64,000 nucleotides of DNA from Oscillospiraceae bacterium (GTDB taxonomy: Bacteria; Bacillota; Clostridia; Oscillospirales; Oscillospiraceae), in NCBI GenBank assembly GCA_022800665.1, contig JAAWQS010000003.1, forward strand, positions 16,828 through 80,827. The letters run 5' to 3'. Each line of letters opens with the position of its first letter. Position 1 is the stretch's first letter. The notes beneath the pieces were generated by a model. That model saw only the letters and a list, made by a program, of their open reading frames with translations, was not told the DNA's origin and made no database searches. This document shows, one piece after another, positions 28,088 through 36,729 of the stretch. The position numbers and the translations under genes are program-made.

Positions 28088-29426
28088 CAAAGCGCATCTC
28101 CACTGTACTGAAGGTAGTGTACTCCGGCGTCCACCGCAGGGGAATTTTACCCGTCTCCCCGTGCCGGTTCTTCGCCACAATACACTCCGCAATATTTCGG
28201 TTCTCCGATTCCTCCCGGTAGTAGTCCTCCCGGTAGAGGAACATAACGATATCCGCGTCCTGCTCAATCGCACCGGAGTCCCGGAGGTCCGACAGCATAG
28301 GCCGCTTGTCCTCCCGCTTCTCGTTGGCGCGGCTGAGCTGGCTGAGACACACCACCGGCACGTTCAGCTCCTTTGCCATAATCTTCAGCATACGGGACAT
28401 ATCGCTGACCGCCTGCTGGCGGTTCTCGCCGGCGTAGCTCCGGCCCCCGGCGGAACTCATCAATTGCAGGTAGTCGATCACCACCAGCCCCAGGTTGTCC
28501 AGGCGGCGGCACTTGGCGTTCATATCCGCCGCGGTGAGCATGGGGTTGTCGTCAATACGGATATCCGTCTGCCGCAGGACGCGGGCCGCCTGGGTCAGCT
28601 TTCCCCAGTCGGTACTGTTGAGGCGCCCGGTGGAGAGGGCGCCCAGGTCGATTAAGCCCTCCGAGGCCATGAGGCGGATAAGCAGCTGCTCCCTGCTCAT
28701 CTCCAGGGAGAACACGGCCACCGTCTTCTGGGTCTGCTTGGCTACGTTCAGGGCGATATTCAGGGCAAAGGAGCTCTTGCCCATGCCGGGACGCGCGGCC
28801 AGCAGGATCAGGTCCGATTTGTTCAGACCGTGGATTTTCCGGTCCACATAGGAGAAGCCGCTGGGCAGTCCCGCCAGGTCCAGCTTTCCTGCGGCCAGCG
28901 CGTTCAGGCGGTCCAGAAAGGGTTTGATGAGCTGGGCGATGGGGACCATATCCTGGGAACTGCGGCCCCGCCGGATGGCGTAGACCTTCTGTTCCGCCGC
29001 CTCCAGAATCGCGCCCGCCTCCCCCAGCCCCTCCTGCACCATGCCGGAAATCTCCCCCGCAGCTTTCGCCAGGCTCCGCAGGAGGGATTTGTCCCGGATG
29101 ATGTTCACGTACTCCATGACGTTTGCGCTGGTGGGGGTCATCTCCATGAGCTGGATGAGATAGCTACGGGTGGTGTCCTGGTTGAAGGTGCCGTTTTTCT
29201 GCATCTCCTCCGCTACCGTCACGCCGTCGATGGCTCTGGAGTAGCTGAACATAGTATAGATGGTCTCAAAAATGTCACGGTTCTGCTGGATGTAAAAATC
29301 ATCCGGCTGGAGCTTGTCCATGACATCCTTGACGCAGTCCGCGTCGATGAGCAGTGCGCCCAGCGCGGCCTGTTCCGCCTCCAGGCTGTGGGGCATCTGG
29401 CGGGAGAGCAGTTCGTCAATTGCCAT
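28074..29426 (-). CDS. dnaB: Replicative DNA helicase DnaB
   Basis: Hexameric helicase (DnaC of Bacillus nomenclature) of 450 residues. The N-terminal domain begins PHSLEAEQAALGALLID, and the RecA-like domain has Walker A ARPGMGKSS near residue 210, LVVIDYLQLM as Walker B and SQLSRANEKR. The start at 29426 follows AAAGGAG; upstream in-frame codons to 29516 belong to the dead HTH remnant region. It lies in the common rplI-dnaB order. Confidence 0.97.
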   Translation of the reverse strand: MAIDELLSRQMPHSLEAEQAALGALLIDADCVKDVMDKLQPDDFYIQQNRDIFETIYTMFSYSRAIDGVTVAEEMQKNGTFNQDTTRSYLIQLMEMTPTSANVMEYVNIIRDKSLLRSLAKAAGEISGMVQEGLGEAGAILEAAEQKVYAIRRGRSSQDMVPIAQLIKPFLDRLNALAAGKLDLAGLPSGFSYVDRKIHGLNKSDLILLAARPGMGKSSFALNIALNVAKQTQKTVAVFSLEMSREQLLIRLMASEGLIDLGALSTGRLNSTDWGKLTQAARVLRQTDIRIDDNPMLTAADMNAKCRRLDNLGLVVIDYLQLMSSAGGRSYAGENRQQAVSDMSRMLKIMAKELNVPVVCLSQLSRANEKREDKRPMLSDLRDSGAIEQDADIVMFLYREDYYREESENRNIAECIVAKNRHGETGKIPLRWTPEYTTFSTVEMRFDEDE

Positions 29427-29488
29427 TGGGTACGCTCCTTTCTGCATGCGGTTCCTGTGGATTGGCGGCGACGTCGAAGCCCTCTTGG

Positions 29489-29710
29489 TCAGCTTCGCGC
29501 TTTTACCTCCCGGCACGCCGGTTCATCCAAAGAGATGCCGTAAAAATCTGCCAGTGCAATCTATTTTGACAATGTCGGCTTGCTGGTTCCATATTCATAG
29601 CGCTGATAGGTTTGCAGTGCAACGCCTATTGCATCGGCAACCTCCCTCTGCAAGAGCCGTTTGCAGACACGAAGTTGATAAATGCTCAGTGTCTGTTTTT
29701 CGGCGGCTGA
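29489..29710 (-). pseudogene. Remnant of an XRE-family HTH regulator with an in-frame amber codon
   Basis: Read on the minus strand directly after the rplI stop, 73 codons encode an XRE helix-turn-helix: IYQLRVCKRLLQREVADAIG, then VALQTYQRYEYGTSKPTLSK, then TAG (29561-29563), then IALADFYGISLDE before TGA. The sequence fits the domain across the TAG, so this is one gene broken by a nonsense change. No ATG, GTG or ribosome site precedes it. It occupies the gap between rplI and dnaB, so it was probably inserted there and has since decayed. Confidence 0.75.
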
Positions 29711-30160
29711 TTACTTCTCCTCCACCACCATTACATAGATGGTCCCGCTGACCTCAAAGCCCAGCTTTGCTTTCAGCTCGTAATTCCCGTACGCCTTGAT
29801 CGGCTCCTCCATAACAATCTTCTGCTTTGCCAGCTCAATGCCGTGCTGCTCCTTCAGCGCGTCGGAGACCTCCTTGCTGGTCACTGCGCCGAACAGCTTC
29901 CCATTCGCGCCCGCGCGGGCCGTCACCTTCACCGGCGAATTTTTCAGCTTCGCGCTCACCGCCTCCGCTTCTGCCTTCAGCCGCGCGTCCTCCGCTTTCT
30001 TCGCCTTGTCCCGCAGCTGCATCGTGTTCACCGCGTCCGCCGTGGCCAGCACCGCCAGCTTCCGGGGCAGCAGATAGTTGCGGGCGTAGCCCTCCGCCAC
30101 CTCCACCAGCTGGCCCCGCTTGCCCTTGCCGCTTACATCCTGCTGTAAAATCACTTTCAT
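29711..30160 (-). CDS. rplI: 50S ribosomal protein L9
   Basis: Ribosomal protein of 149 residues. The N-terminal signature MKVILQQDVSGKGKRGQ..VAEGYARNYLLPR is followed by the long central helix and the C-terminal RNA-binding domain. AGGAGG lies 7-8 bases upstream. It follows gdpP by 32 bp, the common gdpP-rplI-dnaB order of Firmicutes. Confidence 0.98.
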   Translation of the reverse strand: MKVILQQDVSGKGKRGQLVEVAEGYARNYLLPRKLAVLATADAVNTMQLRDKAKKAEDARLKAEAEAVSAKLKNSPVKVTARAGANGKLFGAVTSKEVSDALKEQHGIELAKQKIVMEEPIKAYGNYELKAKLGFEVSGTIYVMVVEEK

Positions 30161-30192
30161 AACGCTTATCCTCCTAAAATAAAACAGATTGT

Positions 30193-32163
30193 TTAAGACT
30201 CATAGTATTTTTCAATGGATGCCATCAGCCGCAGCCGCACGGACTCCATACTGCCGCAGTTGGGGATGTACCCTCCCGCCGCCGTAGCGTTGCCGCCGCC
30301 GCCCAGGGGCTCCACAATCACCTGCACGTTGATCTCCCCCAGGGATCGGGCCGACATGGACACGCCGTCCCCCTGGCGGTAGAGGACGATGGACGCCTGA
30401 ATCCCCTGGAGCGTCAGCAGATCGTCCGCCGCCTTCGCCGCCGTGATCCGGGACACGTCGTTTTCCGCCACCGCCACCGCGATATCGCCGTGGACCACCT
30501 TTGCTGTGCGGATGATATCGTACCGCTGGATCATGCTGGGCAGGTCGCTCTGGAAGTACCGCCGCACCTCCGACGTCTCCGCCCCCGACCGCCGCAGGAA
30601 GGCCGCTGCCTCAAAGGTGCGCCCGCCGGTATGGAGGATGAAGTTCTTCGTGTCCAGCATGATGCCCGCCATCAACGCCTCCGCCTCCTCGTCCAGCAGG
30701 TCGCTGGGCTCCACCAGATATTGCAGCAGCTCCGTCACCAGCTCCGAGGCGGAGGAGGCGTAGGGCTCGTGGAAGTTCAGGGCGGCGTTTTCAATATAGG
30801 TTGCCGCCCGGCGGTGGTGGTCGATGACCGCCACCCGGTTGCAGGCGTCCAGGAGCTGGCGGCTCTCCACCAGCTCAGGCCGGTTGGTGTCCACCACCAC
30901 CAGCAGCGCGCCGGGCTGGGCGTGGATGAAGGCTTCCTGCCCGCTGACAAAGACGTCCTCATACTCCGGCAGGCCCGCCAGCTTCCGGACCAGAGGCCGG
31001 GCGTTGTTGCCCTCCATGTCAATGACAATCTGGGCCTTCTTTCCCCGCTTCCGGGCGGCGCAGCAGATGCCAGCCGCCGCCCCCACCGCGTCCATGTCCG
31101 CGTATTCGTGGCCCATCACATAGATCTGTCCTGCGTCGGCCAGCAGCTCGCCCAGAGCCTTTGCCATAACGCGGGACTTTACTTTTGTCCGCTTTTCCGT
31201 GGATTTCGACTTTCCGCCGTAAAACTGGTAATCCAGGCTGTCTTTCACCACCGCCTGATCGCCGCCCCGGCTCAGGGCCATTTCAATGGATTTTTCCGCC
31301 CAGCGAATGGCCTCGTCGTAGTTCCCGCACTCCTTGCCGATGCCGATGGAGAGGGTAGCGGAAAACCCCTCCCCGCCGATCACCTGGTGCATATCCTCCA
31401 GCACGGAGAACTTCTCCGCGACCATCTTGTCATAGAATCCCTCGTCGCACACGAAGATGTACCGGTCCCGGTTGTACTTGCGGAGCATTCCGCCGGAACC
31501 TGCCACGTAGTCGCAGAGCTTGCCGTCGATCTGCGCCTGCATGGCGGAGCGGGCGGCGTCGCTGATGGATTTCATCAGCTCGTCGTAATTGTCCACCACG
31601 AACACCGCTACCACCGGACGGGTGGAGGCGTAGACCTCCTGGAGCTTCCGGCTGCCGGTGACGTCGATGAAATAGGCCGTGATGACCTGGGAGCCGTCCG
31701 CCAGCCGGCTGGCCCCGCCGTAGACCTGGTAGAAGCAGCCGTCCATCTCCGTGCAGTCCTCCGGCTGTATGCCCTCCGCGGCCCACTGCCAGCTGAAATT
31801 GGGCGATAAATCCCGGATATTCATCTCGAAAATATCGTCCTGTGTATCGGGCAGGGCGGCAAAGGCGTCGTTGGCCCAGATGATCTCCCCGGAGTCGTCC
31901 CGGAAAACCACCACGGGGAGCGGCGTATTCAGGAGGCTGTTTTTACGGATGTCGCCGCCTGTCAGATTCTCCAGATACTGCATGGCGGAGCGGCGCCGGC
32001 GGGAACGCTGCTTCCGGTAGGCGATGAAAAAGGCGGTCATGACGGCGGCCTCCACCACCGCCAGCCAGGGCTGTACAGGGACTGCGGCTATGATAAACAG
32101 GATCAGGCAAAGGAAACATGGCTGGATATTCGGCTCGATCAGCCGCGACAGCTTTTTACGCAC
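30193..32163 (-). CDS. gdpP: Cyclic-di-AMP phosphodiesterase GdpP
   Basis: Membrane-bound enzyme of 656 residues that hydrolyses the second messenger c-di-AMP. Two N-terminal helices (about 17-55) are followed by a PAS-like domain, a degenerate GGDEF domain (no intact GGDEF motif) and DHH/DHHA1 domains with GHEYADMDAVGAA and VIDHHRR metal motifs, ending GGGGNATAAGG. The start is GTG at 32163 with AAGGGGG 9 bases upstream; the ATG at 32225 is excluded because it lies inside the promoter -10 box. Confidence 0.95.
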   Translation of the reverse strand: MRKKLSRLIEPNIQPCFLCLILFIIAAVPVQPWLAVVEAAVMTAFFIAYRKQRSRRRRSAMQYLENLTGGDIRKNSLLNTPLPVVVFRDDSGEIIWANDAFAALPDTQDDIFEMNIRDLSPNFSWQWAAEGIQPEDCTEMDGCFYQVYGGASRLADGSQVITAYFIDVTGSRKLQEVYASTRPVVAVFVVDNYDELMKSISDAARSAMQAQIDGKLCDYVAGSGGMLRKYNRDRYIFVCDEGFYDKMVAEKFSVLEDMHQVIGGEGFSATLSIGIGKECGNYDEAIRWAEKSIEMALSRGGDQAVVKDSLDYQFYGGKSKSTEKRTKVKSRVMAKALGELLADAGQIYVMGHEYADMDAVGAAAGICCAARKRGKKAQIVIDMEGNNARPLVRKLAGLPEYEDVFVSGQEAFIHAQPGALLVVVDTNRPELVESRQLLDACNRVAVIDHHRRAATYIENAALNFHEPYASSASELVTELLQYLVEPSDLLDEEAEALMAGIMLDTKNFILHTGGRTFEAAAFLRRSGAETSEVRRYFQSDLPSMIQRYDIIRTAKVVHGDIAVAVAENDVSRITAAKAADDLLTLQGIQASIVLYRQGDGVSMSARSLGEINVQVIVEPLGGGGNATAAGGYIPNCGSMESVRLRLMASIEKYYES

Positions 32164-32224
32164 AGGCAGCTTCCCCCTTCTCGATGTCCCGCCGCCAGGG
32201 CGGGCGTAATGCCGTGTGTCTGCC

Positions 32225-32253
32225 ATTATAACACAACGCCGGCGCAAAGCCAA
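32225..32253 (-). promoter_or_regulatory. Promoter of the gdpP-rplI-dnaB-tilS-hpt-ftsH series
   Basis: Minus strand: TTGGCT (32253-32248), 17-bp spacer, perfect TATAAT (32230-32225). It fixes the gdpP start as the downstream GTG. Confidence 0.82.
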
Positions 32254-32272
32254 GATGCGCGATAGAGGAACG

Positions 32273-32306
32273 CGCCCGGTTATTATGAAAATAACCGGGC
32301 GTTTTT
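32273..32306. terminator. Hairpin after khpA
   Basis: 12-bp perfect stem CGCCCGGTTATT / AATAACCGGGCG with loop ATGAA. The T tract (32302-32306) is on the plus strand, so toward khpA it is a stem without a good U run. Confidence 0.6.
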
Positions 32307-32308
32307 CC

Positions 32309-32539
32309 TCAATCTACGATATCGACGGAAACCTTCTGACCAGTCCTCTGCGCACAGGAGCGGACCAGCGTACGGATTTCCTTGGCAATCCGGCCCTGGC
32401 GTCCGATGACCTTACCCATGTCGTCCGGGGCAACGCGCAGCTCCAGAGTCAGCTCCTGCTCGCCCTGCAGCTCCGTCACGGTGACGGCGTCCGGATTGTC
32501 CACAAGGTTCCTGGCGATGTAGAGCAGCAAGTCTTTCAT
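32309..32539 (-). CDS. khpA: KH-domain RNA-binding protein KhpA
   Basis: A 76-residue single KH-domain protein (YlqC family); GKVIGRQGRIAKEIRTLVR contains the GxxG RNA-binding loop. KhpA works with KhpB in post-transcriptional control of cell-envelope genes. The start is the Met at 32539; upstream codons overlap the intergenic gap after rpsP. The usual next genes rimM and trmD are absent here. Confidence 0.94.
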   Translation of the reverse strand: MKDLLLYIARNLVDNPDAVTVTELQGEQELTLELRVAPDDMGKVIGRQGRIAKEIRTLVRSCAQRTGQKVSVDIVD

Positions 32540-32562
32540 GCTGTGCCCTCCAGTCGCTTCCA

Positions 32563-32802
32563 TTACAGCACGTCAGCCTTCTTCAGCAGCGCGCGCACCG
32601 TATCCGTGGGCTGAGCGCCGGTCTTGATCCACTCCTTTGCCCGCTCGGCGTCGATTTTGATTTCAGCAGGGGAGACGCAGGGATTGTACGTGCCGATCTC
32701 CTCAATGAAGCGGCCGTCGCGGGGATAGCGGCTGTCCGCCACCACCACGCGGTAGAAAGGCGCTTTCTTTGCGCCCATACGGCGCAGTCTGATCTTTACC
32801 AT
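32563..32802 (-). CDS. rpsP: 30S ribosomal protein S16
   Basis: Ribosomal protein of 79 residues with the family start [20 protein letters not shown] and the [18 protein letters not shown] block. GGAGG is 8 bases upstream. It lies between ffh and khpA, the standard Firmicute order. Confidence 0.98.
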   Translation of the reverse strand: MVKIRLRRMGAKKAPFYRVVVADSRYPRDGRFIEEIGTYNPCVSPAEIKIDAERAKEWIKTGAQPTDTVRALLKKADVL

Positions 32803-32874
32803 GTCACATTTCCTCCAAATAGTAAATTATTCAATGTTTGTTTTATCATAAATGCGTAAGCATTTAACGCGCGC

Positions 32875-34263
32875 TTATTTCAGCCGTTTTTTCCGGCCAA
32901 AGCCCTGCATCTTGCTCATGCCGCCGATCTTGCCGACGTTGGGCATCCTGCCCAGCCCCAGGGGCGTCCGGCCCTTGGAGAGCGAGCGGGTCAGCTGGAG
33001 CATCAGCTCGTACTGTTTCAGCAGCCGGTTTACGTCGGAAACCTGCAGGCCGCACCCGGCGGCAATTCTCTTCTTCCGGCTGGCATCCAGAATGCCGGGG
33101 TTTTCCCGCTCCTTGAGGGTCATAGACTGAATGATAGCCTCCTGACGGATCAGGATCCGCTCGTCAATCTGGGTGTTGGCCATCTGCCGCCCCATATCGC
33201 CGGGCATCATGGCGGCCAGCTGGTTGAGGTCGCCCATCTTCCGCAGCTGGGACATCTGGTCCATATAGTCGGAGAGGGTGAAGCGGTTCTTTTTCAACTT
33301 CCGCTCCAGCTCGGCGGCCTTCTTCTCGTCAAAGGTCTGCTCCGCCTTCTCGATCAGGGACAGCATATCGCCCATGCCCAGAATCCTGGAGGCCATACGC
33401 TCCGGGTGGAACAACTCGATCATATCCAGCTTTTCGCCGGTGCCGATGAACTTGATGGGCTTGCCGGTAGCGGCCCGGATAGAGAGGGCTGCGCCGCCTC
33501 TGGCGTCGCCGTCCATCTTGGTCAGCAGCACGCCGTCGATTCCCAGGGCATCGTCAAAGGCCGTGGCCGCGCTGACGGCGTCCTGACCGGTCATGGCGTC
33601 CACCACCAGCAGGATCTCGTTGGGTTCTACGGCGGACTTGATTTTTTTCAGCTCCGTCATGAGCTGCTCGTCAATATGCAGCCGTCCGGCGGTATCCAGC
33701 AGGACCGTATCAAAGCCGTTTTCCCTGGCATAGCGCACCGCGTGCTGGGAAATCTGCACCGGGTTGACCTGGCCCAAGGCAAAGACGGGGATATCCAGCT
33801 GTTCGCCGACCACCTGCAGCTGGGTAATCGCGGCGGGGCGGTACACGTCGCAGGCTACCAGCAGGGGCCGCTTGCCCATATTGCTTTTCAGGTAGCCCGC
33901 CAGCTTTGCGCCGTTTGTGGTTTTACCGGCGCCCTGTAGACCCACCATCATGATGACTGTGGGGGGGTGGGAGGCCATATTCAGCCGCTCGTTGCCGCCG
34001 CCCATCAGCTGTGTCAGCTCTTCGTTGACGATTTTAATAATCTGCTGGGCGGGGGTCAGGCTCTCCAGCACATCGCTGCCTACAGCCCGCTCGGTGATTT
34101 TCGCCACAAAGTCCTTGACCACAGAATAGCTGACGTCCGCGTCCAGCAGGGCGAGGCGGACCTCCTTCATGGCCTCTCTGACATCCGCCTCGGTAATGCG
34201 TCCCTTGCCCCGCAGGCGTCGGAACGCGGCATTCAGTTTTTCGGAAAGACCTTCAAATGCCAT
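32875..34263 (-). CDS. ffh: Signal recognition particle protein Ffh
   Basis: SRP54 GTPase of 462 residues that targets nascent membrane proteins to FtsY and SecYEG. It has an N domain, the G domain with GLQGAGKTT (108-116), DTAGRLHID and TKMDGDARGG, and the C-terminal methionine-rich M domain binding SRP RNA, ending in a basic KKRLK tail. It follows ylxM by 16 bp. The ylxM-ffh-rpsP-khpA order is conserved in Firmicutes. Confidence 0.98.
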   Translation of the reverse strand: MAFEGLSEKLNAAFRRLRGKGRITEADVREAMKEVRLALLDADVSYSVVKDFVAKITERAVGSDVLESLTPAQQIIKIVNEELTQLMGGGNERLNMASHPPTVIMMVGLQGAGKTTNGAKLAGYLKSNMGKRPLLVACDVYRPAAITQLQVVGEQLDIPVFALGQVNPVQISQHAVRYARENGFDTVLLDTAGRLHIDEQLMTELKKIKSAVEPNEILLVVDAMTGQDAVSAATAFDDALGIDGVLLTKMDGDARGGAALSIRAATGKPIKFIGTGEKLDMIELFHPERMASRILGMGDMLSLIEKAEQTFDEKKAAELERKLKKNRFTLSDYMDQMSQLRKMGDLNQLAAMMPGDMGRQMANTQIDERILIRQEAIIQSMTLKERENPGILDASRKKRIAAGCGLQVSDVNRLLKQYELMLQLTRSLSKGRTPLGLGRMPNVGKIGGMSKMQGFGRKKRLK

Positions 34264-34279
34264 AGTGTAAAACTCCTCT

Positions 34280-34645
34280 TTATTCCTTCAGCGCCTGGGC
34301 GGCGCGGGCGATGGACGTAATCAGGAAATCCACCCGCGGGTCCTCGTACTGGCGGTAATTGATGGTTTTGATCTCAGCCGCGGCGCTCTCAATGGCCGCG
34401 ATGTGGGACTGCATCTGCATATAGCGGCGGATCAGCCCGGTTTTGTCCTCCACCTCCTGCATCGCGGCTTCAGCCCGAACGATGACGTCCCGGACTCCCT
34501 GCCGGCTGATGCCGCTGTTTTCAGCGATTTCCGACAGGCTTAGGTCCTCATTATAATAGAGGTCGAAAAACTCTTTCTGACGATCGGTGAGAAGCTCGCC
34601 GTAAAAATCAAACAGCATGGTCATGCGATAGGTCTGGTTTTTCAC
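34280..34645 (-). CDS. ylxM: YlxM-family DNA-binding protein (UPF0122)
   Basis: Sigma-70-region-4-like helix-turn-helix protein of 121 residues; the core reads LLTDRQKEFFDLYYNEDLSL followed by SEIAENSGISRQGVRDVI. YlxM proteins modulate SRP assembly and GTPase activity in streptococci. It is the first gene of the ylxM-ffh-rpsP-khpA operon and has a consensus promoter at 34700-34728. Confidence 0.92.
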   Translation of the reverse strand: MKNQTYRMTMLFDFYGELLTDRQKEFFDLYYNEDLSLSEIAENSGISRQGVRDVIVRAEAAMQEVEDKTGLIRRYMQMQSHIAAIESAAAEIKTINYRQYEDPRVDFLITSIARAAQALKE

Positions 34646-34667
34646 AGCACAAGCCTCCCTTTCGTTG

Positions 34668-34689
34668 TGTAAAGCTCACACGCTTTACA
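34668..34689 (-). promoter_or_regulatory. Inverted repeat in the ylxM leader
   Basis: Perfect 8-bp arms TGTAAAGC / GCTTTACA with a 6-base spacer, just downstream of the predicted start of transcription; operator or leader hairpin. Confidence 0.5.
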
Positions 34690-34699
34690 AGCAGTATCT

Positions 34700-34728
34700 A
34701 TAATAACCGACTTTCCACCAAAAGTCAA
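34700..34728 (-). promoter_or_regulatory. Promoter of the ylxM-ffh-rpsP-khpA operon
   Basis: Minus strand: TTGACT (34728-34723), 17-bp spacer, TATTAT (34705-34700). Confidence 0.78.
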
Positions 34729-34772
34729 GAGGGAATTGAGAGAAATTTTTCTGGGAAGCTGTGGATTAGGTC

Positions 34773-34801
34773 TTGACAGACAGCGGCAGGTGTGCTATAG
34801 T
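34773..34801 (+). promoter_or_regulatory. Promoter of the tRNA-Thr gene
   Basis: Perfect TTGACA (34773-34778), 17-bp spacer and TATAGT (34796-34801), 29 bases before the tRNA. Confidence 0.88.
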
Positions 34802-34829
34802 TTACCCGCTGTGAATTTGTCGTAAATAC

Positions 34830-34905
34830 GCTGGTGTAGCTCAGCCGGTAGAGCAGCTGATTCGTAATCAGCAGGTCAGGTGTTCGAGTCACCCCACCAG
34901 CTCCA
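34830..34905 (+). tRNA. tRNA-Thr (anticodon CGT)
   Basis: Cloverleaf is complete: acceptor GCTGGTG / CACCAGC, D arm GCTC...GAGC, anticodon arm GCTGA-TTCGTAA-TCAGC with anticodon CGT at 34863-34865 (reads ACG), T loop TTCGAGT, discriminator T and encoded CCA. The outermost T-stem pair is an A-C mismatch. Antisense translation across this gene generates the well-known spurious protein fragment beginning GGVTRTPDLL. Confidence 0.96.
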
Positions 34906-34942
34906 AATACCCTGGAAAACTGTTGGTTTTCCGGGGTATTTT
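34905..34942 (+). terminator. Terminator of tRNA-Thr
   Basis: Long stem AAATACCCTGGAAAAC / GTTTTCCGGGGTATTTT with loop TGTTG starting at the CCA end. Confidence 0.85.
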
Positions 34943-35309
34943 GTATGTTTGGCCTGCTTTTGCGAGCGCTCTCCAAAGACGGAAACATATTGGTGTCAGC
35001 CGCTCCCTTTTGGCCGAGGGTGAAAATCATATTTATGCCCAATGATACGCTTTATACCTTAAATCCAGAGAAATGCACCGTTATTTTTGAGGACTATGAA
35101 ATAAAGGCTACAATTATATTCTGGAAGTATTTGTATGTGGGTCAACTGGTGTAGAGCAGAGGAGACTATTTGAATATGAACGTCACTGATGGCAGAAATT
35201 TGTTAATCTTGACAATTTTCAGGGCTTTTGGTAAACTATATCCAAGTGTTTTTACTAAAACAATCGCCGCCTGCGCCGCTTTGCCTGGACAGACGGCTGG
35301 GAGGGAGTC
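34943..35309 (+). other. Intergenic region before the cyuA-like gene
   Basis: 367 bp with no credible gene on either strand. It holds one clear promoter at 35209-35237 and an AT-rich stretch at about 35090-35130. Confidence 0.55.
35209..35237 (+). promoter_or_regulatory. Promoter of the cyuA-like gene
   Basis: TTGACA (35209-35214), 17-bp spacer, TAAACT (35232-35237), about 70 bases before the start codon. Confidence 0.78.
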
Positions 35310-36593
35310 ATGAAAAAGAACGATCCGAGATACCGCAATTTCGTCCAGATTCTGCGGGAGGAGCTGGTCCCCGCCATGGGCTGTACGGAACCCATCGCCA
35401 TTGCCTACGGCGCGGCCAAGGCCCGCGAGGTGTTGGGCTGTCTGCCAGAGAGCATCCGCGTGGAGGCCAGCGGCAATATTATTAAAAATGTCAAGAGCGT
35501 GGTTGTCCCCAACACCGGAGGGTTGAAGGGTATCGAAGCTGCTGCGGCGGCGGGAGCCGTAGCCGGAGACGCCGGGAAAATTCTGGAGGTTATCTCCCAG
35601 GTCACGGACGTCCAAAAGTCAGAGATCAGAGGCTACCTGGACAGCCGCGATGTCACCGTCGCCCCGGCGGAGGGGGACGTAATCTTCGACATCATCCTGA
35701 CCCTGACCGCCGGAACCGATACTGTCCGGCTGCGGATTGCCGACTACCACACCAACATTATCCTCATTGAAAAAAATGGGGAGACGCTTCTGAAAGGCGG
35801 CGCAGTCGCCGCCGCCGGAAACGCCGCCGGGCTTACCGACCGGTCCTGCCTGGAGGTGGAGGCAATCATGGATTTTGTGGAGACCATGGATGTGGACGAC
35901 GTGCGGGAGATGGTTCAGCGGCAGGTGGATTACAACTACGCCATCGCCCAGGAGGGCATGTCCGGCGACTGGGGAGCCAATATCGGCAAGGTGCTCCGCG
36001 AGCACTACGGCGAGGATGTGAAAATCCGCGCCCGATACATGGCCGCGGCAGGCTCCGACGCAAGAATGAGCGGTTGTGAAATGCCGGTTATCATCGTCTC
36101 CGGCAGCGGCAACCAGGGGATTACCGCCTCTGTGCCGGTGGTCGAGTACGCCAAGGAGCTGGGAACGGACCTTGAGACTATGCTCCGGGCCGTCGCCCTC
36201 AGCGATTTGCTGACCATCCACATGAAAACCGGTATCGGACGGCTGAGCGCATACTGCGGCGCAGTCAGCGCAGGCTGCGGCGCGGGAGCCGCCATTGCCT
36301 ATCTCAACGGCGGCGGCTTCCGGGAGGTGGCCCACACCCTGGTCAACGCCCTGGCTACCGTCTCCGGTATGATCTGCGACGGGGCGAAGCCCTCCTGCGC
36401 GGCGAAAATTGCGGCGGCGGTGGACGCCGGTATCCTGGGCTACAACATGTTCCGGAGCAGTCAGCAGTTCCGGGGCGGCGAGGGCATCGTCGCCAAGGGC
36501 GTGGAGGCTACCATCTCCAATATCGGACGGCTGGGCCGCTTCGGGATGCGGGAGACGGACCGGGAGATTATCCGTATTATGACTGGCGTCTGA
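35310..36593 (+). CDS. L-cysteine desulfidase family protein (CyuA/YhaM, UPF0597)
   Basis: A 427-residue member of the serine dehydratase alpha-chain-like family that degrades L-cysteine to pyruvate, sulfide and ammonia using a 4Fe-4S cluster. Conserved features: VPAMGCTEPIAIAYGAAKAR with a cluster cysteine near residue 25, NTGGLKG, and the C-terminal region AYCGAVSAGCGAGAA and GMICDGAKPSCAAKI that supplies further cysteines. GGGAGGG lies 6 bases upstream. It would let the host ferment cysteine and detoxify it. Serine as substrate cannot be excluded. Confidence 0.9.
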   Translation: MKKNDPRYRNFVQILREELVPAMGCTEPIAIAYGAAKAREVLGCLPESIRVEASGNIIKNVKSVVVPNTGGLKGIEAAAAAGAVAGDAGKILEVISQVTDVQKSEIRGYLDSRDVTVAPAEGDVIFDIILTLTAGTDTVRLRIADYHTNIILIEKNGETLLKGGAVAAAGNAAGLTDRSCLEVEAIMDFVETMDVDDVREMVQRQVDYNYAIAQEGMSGDWGANIGKVLREHYGEDVKIRARYMAAAGSDARMSGCEMPVIIVSGSGNQGITASVPVVEYAKELGTDLETMLRAVALSDLLTIHMKTGIGRLSAYCGAVSAGCGAGAAIAYLNGGGFREVAHTLVNALATVSGMICDGAKPSCAAKIAAAVDAGILGYNMFRSSQQFRGGEGIVAKGVEATISNIGRLGRFGMRETDREIIRIMTGV

Positions 36594-36729
36594 AACAGCA
36601 GACGCAGTAGCCGGGAATCCATGTGTCCAAAAATTTGTTTTCAGCAAAATGAAAAATAATTCTGTACAAGCGGGGAAAAAAATGGTATACTATCAACAGA
36701 TACCCTAAGAGGAAGAAAGGAGCGATTTT

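Noticed and set aside
32225-32227. ATG as start of gdpP
   Set aside because: It overlaps the TATAAT box of the gene's promoter; the GTG at 32163 has the ribosome site.
34725-35042. Minus-strand open frame of 105 codons containing GGVTRTPDLLITNQLLYRLS
   Set aside because: It is antisense translation of tRNA-Thr and its flanks; this string is a well-known artefact in protein databases.
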